Position numbers and translations under genes: made by a program | Notes under the pieces: model-generated | What the model was told of the DNA's origin: nothing | Seen by the model: only the letters and a program-made list of their open reading frames with translations | The model's database searches: none | Part shown: one piece after another, positions 52,541-61,822 of the stretch | Layout of the letters: every line of letters begins with the position of its first letter | Position numbering within the stretch: position 1 is the stretch's first letter | Origin: Methylocystis iwaonis | GTDB lineage: Bacteria > Pseudomonadota > Alphaproteobacteria > Rhizobiales > Beijerinckiaceae | Assembly (NCBI RefSeq): GCF_027925385.1 | Contig: NZ_AP027142.1 | Location: 434,001 to 498,000 of the forward strand | DNA: 64,000 bases | Direction: 5' to 3'

Positions 52541-53178
52541 GGGCAGGCCACGATGGCGCGGGTCGCGAGCTTCACGCCGAAATCGGCGCCGGGCGACATG
52601 TTCTGGAAAAAGGCTTCACTCAGCTTCTGATTATCCGTCGCGACGAGCGGCGCTGGCTCGACGAGGCTGATCGAACAGCCGCTCGGCGCTTGCGCGAGCT
52701 TGACGGGGTCTTTCTTCTCAAAGGCGAAGGCGACGAAATAGGTCGGGTCATAGACCTGAAAAGAGAAGGGTTTTTTCGCGGGGACAGGCGTCTCGAGCGG
52801 CAAGAAGAAATGCAGCGTCACGATCTTCTTGTCGTTCGCCTCCAGATAGACGCCCTCCGGCGGCTTGAAGGCGGCCTTGGCGCCGTTCTGCTTCGCATAG
52901 GTGAAATAGTCGAATTCGGCGAGCGACTCGACATTGGTCTTGGCGAGCGGCGCAAGCTCCTCCCGTGTGGGCGGCTTGCCGTCCTTGCCGAGCCCCTGGA
53001 CGGCGAAGGCCGAATACATTTCGTCGAATTCCCAGGCGTGGCGCACGCCGAGAATCTTCCCCTCGGGGCCGAAGACCGTCTCGCTGCGGACGGCGACCCA
53101 GACATGCGGGTGGGCTTGCGCCACGGCGACCCAGGCCAGGGCCAAAGCGGAAAGGATCGAGATTTTGAGGGGCTTCAT
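52537..53178 (-). CDS. DUF1007 family periplasmic protein
   Basis: A 213-residue protein with a signal peptide (about 1-22, ending AQAH). The mature start HPHVWVAVRSETVFGPEGKI contains the HPH metal-binding-like motif of DUF1007, and HAWEFDEMYSAFAVQG follows. It overlaps the NicO transporter gene by four bases. DUF1007 proteins are often encoded with, or fused to, NicO transporters and probably deliver or bind the metal in the periplasm. Confidence 0.85.
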   Translation of the reverse strand: MKPLKISILSALALAWVAVAQAHPHVWVAVRSETVFGPEGKILGVRHAWEFDEMYSAFAVQGLGKDGKPPTREELAPLAKTNVESLAEFDYFTYAKQNGAKAAFKPPEGVYLEANDKKIVTLHFFLPLETPVPAKKPFSFQVYDPTYFVAFAFEKKDPVKLAQAPSGCSISLVEPAPLVATDNQKLSEAFFQNMSPGADFGVKLATRAIVACP

Positions 53179-53570
53179 GTCTGTTCCGACTGAGCGGGAT
53201 TTCGGAAAAGCGCCATGCGATTTCCGATAGAAATCCTGCCGGTCAATGAGAATCTAGCAGCCATTCCGTTGGGCGCCAACGGAATGGCTGCTTAGGGCCG
53301 GAAATCGGCGAAAACAGGGCGCGGCGCCAGCGCCTGTGCGTCTCTCTATATGGGTTCTTGAAAACATTATTCGCTCTGTCATAAAATACGAGCATGGAGA
53401 GCCGCGCCTCCCTGGGGCGCCAGCGGATGGCCATTGGATGAGAGATAGGCGGCGGCTCGCGCCTTGCGATTGGGCTCTCGGAGAGAGGGCTTCTATGCTC
53501 GTTCCTAGTCGTCATTGCGTTCGTCGCGCGTAAGCCAAGCGCGCGCCCTTTCGCGCAGGAGAGTTGTTGT
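53179..53570. other. Divergent intergenic region without a supported gene
   Basis: It contains the 37-base palindrome at 53256-53292 and no convincing gene. I looked for a cobalamin riboswitch because genes for Ni/Co transport and cobalamin lie on both sides, but found no clear B12 box. Confidence 0.45.
53256..53292. repeat. Perfect 37-base palindrome
   Basis: Seventeen-base arms AGCAGCCATTCCGTTGG and CCAACGGAATGGCTGCT enclose a GCG loop without a mismatch. It is upstream of both flanking genes, so it is not a simple terminator; it could be a regulatory hairpin or a short mobile palindrome. I see no second copy in the window. Confidence 0.75.
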
Positions 53571-56500
53571 ATGGCGGATCACGTCGCCGGCGCCTTGAAC
53601 CCCGGCTCCGCCTTCGCCGAGGCTAGGCTCTCGGACCGTTTCGACCTTGCCCGAGACCGCGTGCTGATCACCGGCACGCAGGCTATTGTGCGCCTGCTGT
53701 TGATGCAAAAGGAGCGCGACCGCCGCGCCGGGCTCAATACCGCGGGCTTCATCACCGGCTATCGCGGCTCGCCGCTCGGCGGCGTCGACGCGCAGATGCA
53801 CAGGGCGAAAGCCCTCTTCGACGCCAATGACATTCTCTTCATGCCGGGCCTCAACGAGGATCTCGCCGTCACCGCCGTCTGGGGCGCGCAGCAGGCCGAG
53901 ATGCGCGGCGAAGGCAAGTACGACGGCGTCTTTTCCATCTGGTACGGCAAGGGGCCGGGCGTCGACCGCAGCGGCGATGCGCTCCGCCACGTCAATCTCG
54001 CGGGCGCATCGCGTTTTGGCGGCGCGCTGGCGCTCATGGGCGACGATCACACCGCTGAATCTTCGACGACCGCGCACCAATCGGACTTTCACTTTGTCGA
54101 TGTGATGATGCCGATCCTCTCGCCCGCCGGCGTGCAGGAGATATTGGATTACGGCGTTTACGGCTTTGCGATGTCGCGCTTCGCCGGCGTGTGGGTCGGC
54201 TTGAAGCTTCTGAAGGACACGGTGGAGTCGACCGCCTCGATCGACGCGTCTCTCGATCGCGTGCAGCCGATCATCCCGGAGGATTTCGTCCTGCCGCCCG
54301 GCGGGCTGAACATCCGCCCGGGCGATCCCGTGCTCGCGCAGGAGGAGCGGCTGCAGGAAAGCAAGCGCGACGCCATGCTCGCCTTCATCCGCGCCAATCG
54401 TCTCAATCGCATCATCACCTCGGGCGGCGCTAATCCCAAGATCGGCGTCATCACCGTCGGCAAGTCCTATCTCGACGTAAGACAAGCGCTCGACGATCTC
54501 GGCATCGACGAGGCGCGCGCCAATGATCTCGGCTTGCGTCTCTATAAGATCGCCGCGCCCTGGCCGCTCGAACCCAAGGGGTTGCACGACTTCGCGCGTG
54601 GCCTCGACCTCATCATGGTCGTCGAGGAGAAACGCTCGCTCATCGAGGTGCAACTGCGCGAGGAGCTATACGGCTCGGCGCATCAGCCCGTCTGCATCGG
54701 CAAGAAGGACGAACGCGGCGAGTGGCTGTTTCCCGTAAAGGGCGCGCTCGACGCCAATGACATCGCCATCGCCATCGGCCGGCGGCTGCTGAAATACCAT
54801 CCCTCCGAAGAACTTGAAGCGCGCGTGCGGCGGCTGGAGCGCTTGCAGGACCGGCGCAAGACGATGACCGACGTTACCTTGCGCGTGCCGCATTTCTGCG
54901 CCGGCTGTCCGCATTCGACCTCGACCCATGTGCCGGAAGGCGCGCGCGCCTATACGGGCATTGGCTGCCATTACATGGCGCAATGGATGGGCCGCTCCAC
55001 CGAGGGCTACACCCATATGGGCGGCGAGGGCGCCAATTGGATCGGCGAGGCGCCCTTCTCGACGCGCAAGCATATGTTCCAGAATTTGGGCGACGGCACC
55101 TACAATCATTCGGGGTCGCTCGCCATACGCTTCGCCGTCGCGGCCAAGACCAACATCACTTTCAAGATTCTCTACAATGGCGTCGTCGCCATGACCGGCG
55201 GCCAGAAGCACGAAGGCGAGCTGACTGTCGAGGCGATCGTGAGTCAGGTCGCCGCGGAAGGCGTGGAAAAAATCGCGCTCGTGTCCGACGAGCCCGAAAA
55301 ATACCCGCCGAGCATCGCCTGGCCGCCGGGCCTCACCATCCACCATCGCAACGTCCTCAATGAGGTGCAGCGCGAGCTGGCGCAGACCGAGGGCGTTACG
55401 ATCCTCATCTATGATCAGACCTGCGCGACCGAGAAGCGCCGGCTGCGCAAGCGCGGGCTCTTCCCCGATCCCGACGCGCGCGTCATCATCAATGAGCTGG
55501 TGTGCGAGGGCTGCGGCGATTGCGGCACAGCGTCGAACTGCGTCGCCGTGCAGCCGGTGGAGACCGAATTCGGCCGCAAGCGCCGCATCGACCAATCTGT
55601 CTGCAACAAGGATTTCTCCTGCCTGGAGGGCTTCTGCCCGAGCTTCGTGACCGTGCATGGCGGGCGCATGAAGAAGGCGCCGCTGCCCACCAAGGAAGAC
55701 GCGAGCGGCCAGCCGGCGCTTCCCGAGCCCACGATCGCTGACATCGGCGAGACGCCTTACGGCATTCTCATCGCGGGGCTCGGCGGCACGGGCGTCGTGA
55801 CGATCTCCGCCCTTCTCGGCATGGCGGCGCATCTCGAAGGCAAGGGCGTCGGCGTCATCGACATGGCCGGCCTCGCGCAAAAGGGCGGCGCCGTCTATTG
55901 CCATGTGAAGATCGGGCGCACGCCCGCCGAGGTGCACGCCATCCGCATCGCCGCGGGCGAAGCGAATTTGTTGCTCGGCTGCGATCTGGTCGTCGCCGGC
56001 GCCAAGCACGTATTGGCGACCGTGGAGCAGGGCAAAACGCATGTGCTCGTCAACAGCGCGGAGGTCTTCCCCGGCGATATCGAGCGCAATCCCGATTTCA
56101 TTCTACCGTCGGAGGAGGTCAGGCAGGCGATCCGCCGCGCCGGCGGGCCCGACGCCACTTTCATCGACACGACGGCGCTCGCCCAGACACTGCTCGGCGA
56201 CTCCATCGCCGCTAACGTCTTCATCCTCGGCTACGCCTGGCAGAAAGGTTATCTGCCGCTCTCGGAAGCCGCCATCCTGCGCGCGATCGAGCTTAACGGC
56301 GAATCCGTGCCGATGAATCATTCGGCTTTCCTCTGGGGCCGCCGCGCCGCGCATGACATGAAGAGCGTCGAGGCGGTCGTCGAATCGCTGCAACGTCCGA
56401 CGCAGACGCGCGAGCGTTCCAAGACGCTCGAAGAGGTGATCGAGCGCCGCGCCGCCTATCTCACCGATTATCAGAACGAGGCCTATGCCGAACATTACCG

Positions 56501-57086
56501 CGCCCGTGTCGCGGCGGTCGCCCAGCTCGAAAAGGCGCGCGTTCCCGGTTCGCAGCAATTGACCGAAGCCGTCGCGCGCTATCTCTTCAAGCTCATGGCC
56601 TTCAAGGACGAGTTCGAAGTCTCGCGCCTTTATACGACCGAAGCTTTCCAGCGCCAGCTTTCGGAGACCTTCGAGGGCGACCTCAAGCTCGAACTGCATC
56701 TCGCGCCGCCGATCCCCTTCCTGCAGCGGAAGACGGACTTCGGCGGTTCGCGCAAGATCACCTTCGGCCCCTGGATGTTCAAGGTGATGCAGGTTCTCGC
56801 CAGACTCAAATGGCTGCGCGGCTCCTTCTTCGACTTCACGCGCTTCAATCATGATCGCATCGTCGAGCGGCGGCTGCTGGCGGAATATGAAGCGCTGATC
56901 GACGAGCTTCTGACCGCGCTGACGCCCGAGAACCATGCCGTCGCGGTGGCGCTCGCCCGCGTTCCGGAGAAAATCCGCGGCTTCGGCAATGTGAAGGCGC
57001 GCCATATCGCGGCCGCCGACGCCGAGCGCGAGAGGCTCCTCGCCGAGTTCCGCAGCCCGGCCGCCGTGAAGCTCGCCGCAGAGTGA
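53571..57086 (+). CDS. Indolepyruvate ferredoxin oxidoreductase family protein (fused subunits)
   Basis: A 1,171-residue 2-oxoacid:ferredoxin oxidoreductase in which the usual subunits are fused. The N-terminal part (about 1-420) has TAGFITGYRGSPLGGVDAQM. The TPP-binding region (about 445-560) has ARAYTGIGCHYMAQWMG and GDGTYNHSGSLAIRF. An Fe-S segment (about 640-695) contains CEGCGDCG, then VCNKDFSCLEGFCPSF. The gamma domain (about 725-910) starts ILIAGLGGTGVVTISALLGM. The family decarboxylates indolepyruvate or other aryl/branched 2-oxoacids to acyl-CoA and reduces ferredoxin. Its stop overlaps the first possible start of cobK. Confidence 0.92.
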   Translation: MADHVAGALNPGSAFAEARLSDRFDLARDRVLITGTQAIVRLLLMQKERDRRAGLNTAGFITGYRGSPLGGVDAQMHRAKALFDANDILFMPGLNEDLAVTAVWGAQQAEMRGEGKYDGVFSIWYGKGPGVDRSGDALRHVNLAGASRFGGALALMGDDHTAESSTTAHQSDFHFVDVMMPILSPAGVQEILDYGVYGFAMSRFAGVWVGLKLLKDTVESTASIDASLDRVQPIIPEDFVLPPGGLNIRPGDPVLAQEERLQESKRDAMLAFIRANRLNRIITSGGANPKIGVITVGKSYLDVRQALDDLGIDEARANDLGLRLYKIAAPWPLEPKGLHDFARGLDLIMVVEEKRSLIEVQLREELYGSAHQPVCIGKKDERGEWLFPVKGALDANDIAIAIGRRLLKYHPSEELEARVRRLERLQDRRKTMTDVTLRVPHFCAGCPHSTSTHVPEGARAYTGIGCHYMAQWMGRSTEGYTHMGGEGANWIGEAPFSTRKHMFQNLGDGTYNHSGSLAIRFAVAAKTNITFKILYNGVVAMTGGQKHEGELTVEAIVSQVAAEGVEKIALVSDEPEKYPPSIAWPPGLTIHHRNVLNEVQRELAQTEGVTILIYDQTCATEKRRLRKRGLFPDPDARVIINELVCEGCGDCGTASNCVAVQPVETEFGRKRRIDQSVCNKDFSCLEGFCPSFVTVHGGRMKKAPLPTKEDASGQPALPEPTIADIGETPYGILIAGLGGTGVVTISALLGMAAHLEGKGVGVIDMAGLAQKGGAVYCHVKIGRTPAEVHAIRIAAGEANLLLGCDLVVAGAKHVLATVEQGKTHVLVNSAEVFPGDIERNPDFILPSEEVRQAIRRAGGPDATFIDTTALAQTLLGDSIAANVFILGYAWQKGYLPLSEAAILRAIELNGESVPMNHSAFLWGRRAAHDMKSVEAVVESLQRPTQTRERSKTLEEVIERRAAYLTDYQNEAYAEHYRARVAAVAQLEKARVPGSQQLTEAVARYLFKLMAFKDEFEVSRLYTTEAFQRQLSETFEGDLKLELHLAPPIPFLQRKTDFGGSRKITFGPWMFKVMQVLARLKWLRGSFFDFTRFNHDRIVERRLLAEYEALIDELLTALTPENHAVAVALARVPEKIRGFGNVKARHIAAADAERERLLAEFRSPAAVKLAAE

Positions 57087-57952
57087 AAGCCGCAGTGAAA
57101 TTGGCTGGCAATCCGAGAACATCCCCGCCGTCATTGCGAGGAGCCGAAGGCGACGAAGCAATCCAGCGCCACGACGCGGCCCCTGAATTGCCGCGCTTCG
57201 CTCGCAATGACGTGGGTCGCCGCCGCATCCTTCTGCTGGCCGGCACGAGCGAGGCGCGTTCGCTCGCCGAGCGCATTGCGGCCGAGGCGCGCTTTGAGGC
57301 CATCGCGTCGCTCGCCGGCCGCACCAGCGCGCCCATCGCGCTCGCCTTGCCGACGCGCGTCGGCGGCTTTGGCGGGGTAGAGGGGCTGAAGCGTTATCTC
57401 GTCGATGAGCGCATCACGCATGTCGTCGACGCCACGCATCCTTTCGCCGCGCAAATCTCCGGGAACGCACAGGCCGCCTGTGACGCGCTCGGCCTGCCGC
57501 TGATCGTCTACGCGCGAGAGCCTTGGCGTTCCATAGCCGGCGATCGCTGGATCGAAGTCGACAGCAACGCAGCGGCGGCGCAAGCGCTCGGCGCTGCGCC
57601 CCGCCGCGTCTTTCTCACTATCGGCCGGCAGGGCGTCGCGGATTTTCGCGCCGCGCCCCAGCATGCATATCTGCTGCGTGTGATCGAGCCGCCCGAAACA
57701 AGCGACCTTCCGCCTAAATGCGCGGTGATGTCCGCGCGCGGCCCGTTCACGCGCGCCGATGAAATCGCGCTCATGCGCGAAAAACGCATCGATGTCGTCG
57801 TCAGCAAGAACAGCGGCGGCGCGCTCACCTACGCCAAGATCGAAGCGGCGCGCGCGCTTGGGTTGCCTGTCGTTATGATCCAGCCGCCGCCGCGCGCGGG
57901 CGTCGCCGTCGCGCATAGTATCGACGCTGTCATGGCGCTGCTCGCGTCATGA
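57083..57952 (+). CDS. cobK: Precorrin-6A reductase, 5' end carrying a family D repeat
   Basis: A CobK/CbiJ enzyme that reduces precorrin-6A in cobalamin synthesis. The conserved protein begins at [40 protein letters not shown] and [19 protein letters not shown] are family blocks, and [20 protein letters not shown] is near the end. Two starts are possible: GTG 57083, overlapping the upstream stop, which would translate the family D repeat into about 43 extra residues, or GTG 57212 immediately after the repeat (246 residues). The second fits the family length. It is followed by cobQ with a four-base overlap. Confidence 0.9.
   Translation: MKAAVKLAGNPRTSPPSLRGAEGDEAIQRHDAAPELPRFARNDVGRRRILLLAGTSEARSLAERIAAEARFEAIASLAGRTSAPIALALPTRVGGFGGVEGLKRYLVDERITHVVDATHPFAAQISGNAQAACDALGLPLIVYAREPWRSIAGDRWIEVDSNAAAAQALGAAPRRVFLTIGRQGVADFRAAPQHAYLLRVIEPPETSDLPPKCAVMSARGPFTRADEIALMREKRIDVVVSKNSGGALTYAKIEAARALGLPVVMIQPPPRAGVAVAHSIDAVMALLAS
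57130..57211. repeat. Family D repeat at the 5' end of cobK
   Basis: GTCATTGCGAGGAGCCGAAG at the start and CGCTTCGCTCGCAATGAC at the end make the palindrome. It is open in the cobK frame and ends one base before the likely GTG start. Confidence 0.82.
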
Positions 57953-59406
57953 GCCGGGTGTTGATGATTCAGGGGACGGGTTCCGACGTCGGCAAGTCGC
58001 TCATCGTCGCAGGGCTCGCGCGCGCCTTCGTCAATCGCGGCCTCAGGGTCGCGCCCTTCAAGCCGCAGAACATGTCGAACAATGCCGCGGTGACGGCCGA
58101 TGGCGGCGAGATCGGCCGCGCCCAGGCGTTGCAGGCCCGCGCGGCAAGGCTGGCGCCCACCGTCGACATGAATCCGGTGCTGTTGAAGCCGCAGGGCGTG
58201 AATGGCTCTCAGATCGTGGTGCGCGGCGTGATTGCAGGCCAGGCGAAGGCGCGCGAGTATCAGGACTGGAAGCCGCGCCTGAAGCCCGCGGTGATGGAAA
58301 GCTTCGCGCGCCTCAAGGCGCAAAGCGACCTCGTCATTGTCGAAGGCGCCGGCAGCGCGGCGGAGATCAATCTGCGCAAGAACGACATCGCCAATATGGG
58401 CTTTGCGCGCGAGGCCGATGCGCCCGTCATTCTCGTCGGCGACATCGACCGTGGCGGCGTCATTGCGCAGCTCGTCGGCTGCAAGGCCGTGCTCGATCCG
58501 CAAGACGCGGCGATGGTCCAGGGCTTCATCGTGAATAAGATGCGTGGCGACGCCTCCCTGTTCGATGACGGCATGCATTTCATCGCGGCGCGCACCGGCT
58601 GGCGGGCTCTGGGCCTCGTTCCCTATTTCGAGGCCGCCACAAGGCTGCCGGCCGAAGACGCCTTCGGCTTGCGCGCCGCGCGCGGCAACAAAAGCAATGG
58701 CGTCGTCGTCGCCGTTCCACTGTTGCCGCATATCGCAAATTTCGACGATCTCGATCCGTTGAAGGCGGAGCCGGGAGTTGATCTGCGTCTCATTCAGCCC
58801 GGCGCGCCTTTGCCCGCGGAGGCGGCGCTCGTCATTCTTCCGGGCTCCAAGGCGACGATCGCCGATCTCGCTGCGCTACGCGCCAATGGCTGGGATATTG
58901 ACCTTCTTGCGCATGCGCGGCGCGGCGGGCGCGTCTTCGGCATATGCGGGGGCTATCAAATGCTCGGCCGCATGATTTGCGATCCGCAGCGCATGGAAGG
59001 CGATGTGGCGCAAGCGGCAGGGCTCGGCCTGCTCGACATAGAGACGACGCTCACGGAGAAGAAGACGCTCACAAGCGTCGTGGGCCAAGCGATCCCCTTC
59101 GCTGCGCCCTTTCGCGGCTATGAGATGCATGTGGGCGAGACCTCAGGAGAAGATTGCGCGCGGTCGGTCTTGCGTTTCGATAACGGTCGTCACGACGGCG
59201 CCATGTCGCGCAATGGCCTCGTCATGGGCGCCTATGTGCACGGGCTCTTTTCCGACGACAGCTTTCGCGCGGCGTTCTTGCAATGGATCGGCGCCGAGGC
59301 GTCGCCGCTGCATTTTGAGGACATGATCGAGGAAACACTCGATGCGCTCGCGGCGCATTGCGAAACGCATATCGATCTCGACGCCTTGTTGGAGATTGCG
59401 CGATGA
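57949..59406 (+). CDS. cobQ: Cobyric acid synthase
   Basis: A 485-residue amidotransferase that amidates four carboxylates of the corrin ring. The opening [20 protein letters not shown] is the P-loop, followed by [20 protein letters not shown]. The [13 protein letters not shown] block (about 165-177) is conserved. The C-terminal class I glutaminase-like part includes [17 protein letters not shown] with the nucleophile Cys and, near the end, [15 protein letters not shown] with the His. The start overlaps the cobK stop and the end overlaps the next gene. Confidence 0.95.
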   Translation: MSRVLMIQGTGSDVGKSLIVAGLARAFVNRGLRVAPFKPQNMSNNAAVTADGGEIGRAQALQARAARLAPTVDMNPVLLKPQGVNGSQIVVRGVIAGQAKAREYQDWKPRLKPAVMESFARLKAQSDLVIVEGAGSAAEINLRKNDIANMGFAREADAPVILVGDIDRGGVIAQLVGCKAVLDPQDAAMVQGFIVNKMRGDASLFDDGMHFIAARTGWRALGLVPYFEAATRLPAEDAFGLRAARGNKSNGVVVAVPLLPHIANFDDLDPLKAEPGVDLRLIQPGAPLPAEAALVILPGSKATIADLAALRANGWDIDLLAHARRGGRVFGICGGYQMLGRMICDPQRMEGDVAQAAGLGLLDIETTLTEKKTLTSVVGQAIPFAAPFRGYEMHVGETSGEDCARSVLRFDNGRHDGAMSRNGLVMGAYVHGLFSDDSFRAAFLQWIGAEASPLHFEDMIEETLDALAAHCETHIDLDALLEIAR

Positions 59407-60416
59407 GCGCGCATGCCCCGCTTTCGTCCCCGATTGCGCATGGCGGGCGCCTCGACGCTGCGCGCCGCGCTTTTCCACATGCGCCCGAGCCGTGGATCGA
59501 CCTCTCGACAGGGATCAATCCCAATCCCTACCTCTTGCCGGTGATCGCGCCCGAAGCCTGGATGCGGCTCCCTGATGAGGCGGCTTTCGCAAATCTGGAC
59601 GTCGCCGCGCGCGCGGCTTACCGCGCCCCGCAAGATAGCGCGATCGTCGCGGGCGCCGGCGCGCAGGCTTTCATTCAGTTGCTGCCGCGCGTGTTTCCGG
59701 CCCATCGCGTCGGCGTGCTGGGCTTCACCTATGCGGAGCACGGCGCCTGCTGGGCCGCGAACGGCGCGAAAGTCGAGACGGTCGCGACGATCGAAGCACT
59801 CATGGGTTTCGACGTCGCGGTCATCGTCAATCCGAATAACCCTGACGGCCGCATTCTTCTCCCGCGCGACCTCGGCCCGCTGGCGCAAGAGATGACGCGC
59901 AAGGGCGGATTGCTCGTCATCGACGAATCCTTCATGGACTTCACGCCTGAGCACAGCGCGACGTCGCTCGCGTTGCTGGAAGGCGTGGTCGTGTTGCGTT
60001 CGTTCGGAAAGGCCTATGGGCTTGCCGGCGTGCGGCTCGGCTTCGCGCTATGCGCGCCCGCCCGCGCGGCGATTCTGCGCGCGGCGCTCGGTCCCTGGGC
60101 GGTCTCCGGCCCTGCGCTCGCGATTGGCGCTGAAGCGCTCGCCGATGTGCGATGGCGCGCCGCCGCCGCCGCCGGCTGCGCGGCCGAGGCCGAGCGTCTC
60201 GATGCGGCGCTGGCGCGCGCCGGGTTTGAGCTCCTCGGCGGCGCGTCGCTGTTTCGACTCGTCCGTCACGGCAAGGCGCAACATTGGTTTTTGCGCCTGT
60301 GCGAGAAGGGCGTCCTTGTGCGGGACTTTCCCGAGCGGCCGATCTGGCTGCGGTTCGGACTCCCCGGGAGTGAGGCGGCCTGGGCGCGGTTAAACGCCGC
60401 ATTGGAGACCGGCTAA
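59403..60416 (+). CDS. cobD: Threonine-phosphate decarboxylase-like aminotransferase of cobalamin synthesis
   Basis: A 337-residue PLP enzyme (CobD in Salmonella naming, CobC in alphaproteobacterial naming) that supplies the aminopropanol arm. Markers are [16 protein letters not shown] (about 36-51), [33 protein letters not shown] and the PLP-lysine motif [23 protein letters not shown] 59403 overlaps the cobQ stop (ATGA). The last base of its stop begins the bluB start codon overlap (TAATG). Confidence 0.9.
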   Translation: MSAHAPLSSPIAHGGRLDAARRAFPHAPEPWIDLSTGINPNPYLLPVIAPEAWMRLPDEAAFANLDVAARAAYRAPQDSAIVAGAGAQAFIQLLPRVFPAHRVGVLGFTYAEHGACWAANGAKVETVATIEALMGFDVAVIVNPNNPDGRILLPRDLGPLAQEMTRKGGLLVIDESFMDFTPEHSATSLALLEGVVVLRSFGKAYGLAGVRLGFALCAPARAAILRAALGPWAVSGPALAIGAEALADVRWRAAAAAGCAAEAERLDAALARAGFELLGGASLFRLVRHGKAQHWFLRLCEKGVLVRDFPERPIWLRFGLPGSEAAWARLNAALETG

Positions 60417-61153
60417 TGGCGGACAATCCGCATGATAAGCCGCCTTTCGACGCGGCCGAGGCCGAGCGCGACATCGGCGCCGCCGCGCCTTTTGACGAGG
60501 CCGAACGCGCGGCGGTTTATCGCGCGATCTATACCCGCCGGGACGTGCGCAATGAATTCCTGGAGGACGACGTCCCACAGGATTTGCTGATTCGCATTCT
60601 CGACGCGGCGCACCACGCGCCCTCCGTCGGCTTCATGCAGCCGTGGAATTTCATCGTGATCCGTGACAATTCGGTGCGCGGCGCGGTGCATGAAGCCTTT
60701 CTGCGCGGCGCGCAGGCCGAGATCGACATGCTCGATCCCGAGCGGCGCGCGCATTATCGCAATCTCAAGCTCGAAGGCATTTTGAAGTCTCCGGTCAATG
60801 TCTGCGTCACATGCGACCGCAACCGCCACGGCCCAACCGGGCTGGGGCGCACGCAACAGCCCAACACCGATCTCTTGAGCACGGCTTGCGCGGTGCAAAA
60901 CCTCTGGCTTGCGGCGCGCGTCGAAGGCGTCGGCGTCGGTTGGGTCAGCATCATGCGCGAGGAGGAGCTGCGCTCAATTTTGGGAATCCCGGACGAGATT
61001 GCCGTCGTCGCCTATCTCTGCGTGGGATTTATCGAGCGCGCCTATCGGCGCCCGGAGCTCGAAGTGAAACGCTGGGCGTCGCGACTGCCGCTCGAAAGCC
61101 TCGTCTTCGAAGATCGCTGGGGAGCGCCTTGTCCGTTCACAAAGGCGCCTTAA
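60416..61153 (+). CDS. bluB: 5,6-dimethylbenzimidazole synthase BluB
   Basis: A 245-residue oxygen-using flavin enzyme that breaks down FMN to make the lower ligand of vitamin B12. Conserved blocks are YRAIYTRRDVRNEFLEDDVP (FMN site), AAHHAPSVGFMQPWNFIVIR, TCDRNRHGPTGLGRTQQPN and SIMREEELRSILGIPDE with the catalytic Asp/Ser surroundings. It ends the overlapping chain cobK-cobQ-cobD-bluB, so the cell can build and attach the lower ligand aerobically. Confidence 0.93.
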   Translation: MADNPHDKPPFDAAEAERDIGAAAPFDEAERAAVYRAIYTRRDVRNEFLEDDVPQDLLIRILDAAHHAPSVGFMQPWNFIVIRDNSVRGAVHEAFLRGAQAEIDMLDPERRAHYRNLKLEGILKSPVNVCVTCDRNRHGPTGLGRTQQPNTDLLSTACAVQNLWLAARVEGVGVGWVSIMREEELRSILGIPDEIAVVAYLCVGFIERAYRRPELEVKRWASRLPLESLVFEDRWGAPCPFTKAP

Positions 61154-61295
61154 ATTTCCGTAATAAATCCTTCAGCGAAGGGTCATTCGGCTGTCAACCG
61201 CACCTTTAAGCGACGGAAACGACGCTGATTGGAGCGCGGCAATAACCGAAAGATAATCGCGACGCTCCATGTGATGAGCAGCGGAGACCACAAAG

Positions 61296-61583
61296 ATGGC
61301 GACGGCGCGATTCGAGCAGCTTTTCGACAAAACATTCCCCATTGCGAATAATTTGATCCTCACCGTGACAGAAGTGCCCGAATGTGAGGAAGAGCTGATA
61401 AAGCTGCTCGAACGCGCCATGCGACGGGGCTTCGACAATCACGCGCGCCTCACGCAGATCCAACTGCCGATGGAGCGCTTCCCTTTCATGGATTCAAAGT
61501 TCTGGCACGTGCCGGTCGAGGATTGCGGCGAGGCGCAGGTGCTGCGCTTTTTCTTCGAACAGCCTGAGACCGAGGCGCATTGA
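61296..61583 (+). CDS. Small hypothetical protein
   Basis: A 95-residue soluble protein with mixed charge and one cysteine pair-like spread (VPECEEEL and VEDCGEAQ). ATG 61296 is preceded by GCGGAGACCACAAAG, a plausible ribosome binding stretch. The sequence is not low-complexity and the codon use matches neighbours, but I do not recognise a family. It lies between bluB and a composite repeat. Confidence 0.55.
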   Translation: MATARFEQLFDKTFPIANNLILTVTEVPECEEELIKLLERAMRRGFDNHARLTQIQLPMERFPFMDSKFWHVPVEDCGEAQVLRFFFEQPETEAH

Positions 61584-61595
61584 GCGCGCGCTCTC

Positions 61596-61805
61596 GCATC
61601 GCTTCCGTTTGAACAGCACGCATTGGGCCATGTCATTCCCCGCGGGCTGAAAGCCCGACATGATTTTGCCCAGAGCCCGTCATTGCGAGCGAAGCGAAGC
61701 AATCCAGGGCGGCGATGCGGCTCTGGTGCGTCGTCGGCTCCGCCTCCTCGCAATGACGGCGGTGATTCCCTGTGTCTCCAAACGGCGCGAGCATCGGGAA
61801 TGACG
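61596..61805. repeat. Composite repeat A+D before the RND gene end
   Basis: Left family A (CTTCCGTTTGAACAGCAC to GGTTTT-less TTTTGCCCAGAGCCC), then family D at 61679-61757, then GGCGGTGATTCCCTGTGTC and a right family A end at GGGAATGAC. The junctions match those at 34.7 and 40.7 kb. It lies just downstream of the RND pump's stop. Confidence 0.82.
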
Positions 61806-61822
61806 TAAATCAATTGACCGCT

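Noticed and set aside
53179..53570. Possible cobalamin riboswitch before the oxidoreductase-cobalamin genes
   Set aside because: I could not find the B12 box or the flanking conserved stems; the palindrome at 53256-53292 does not match the riboswitch plan.
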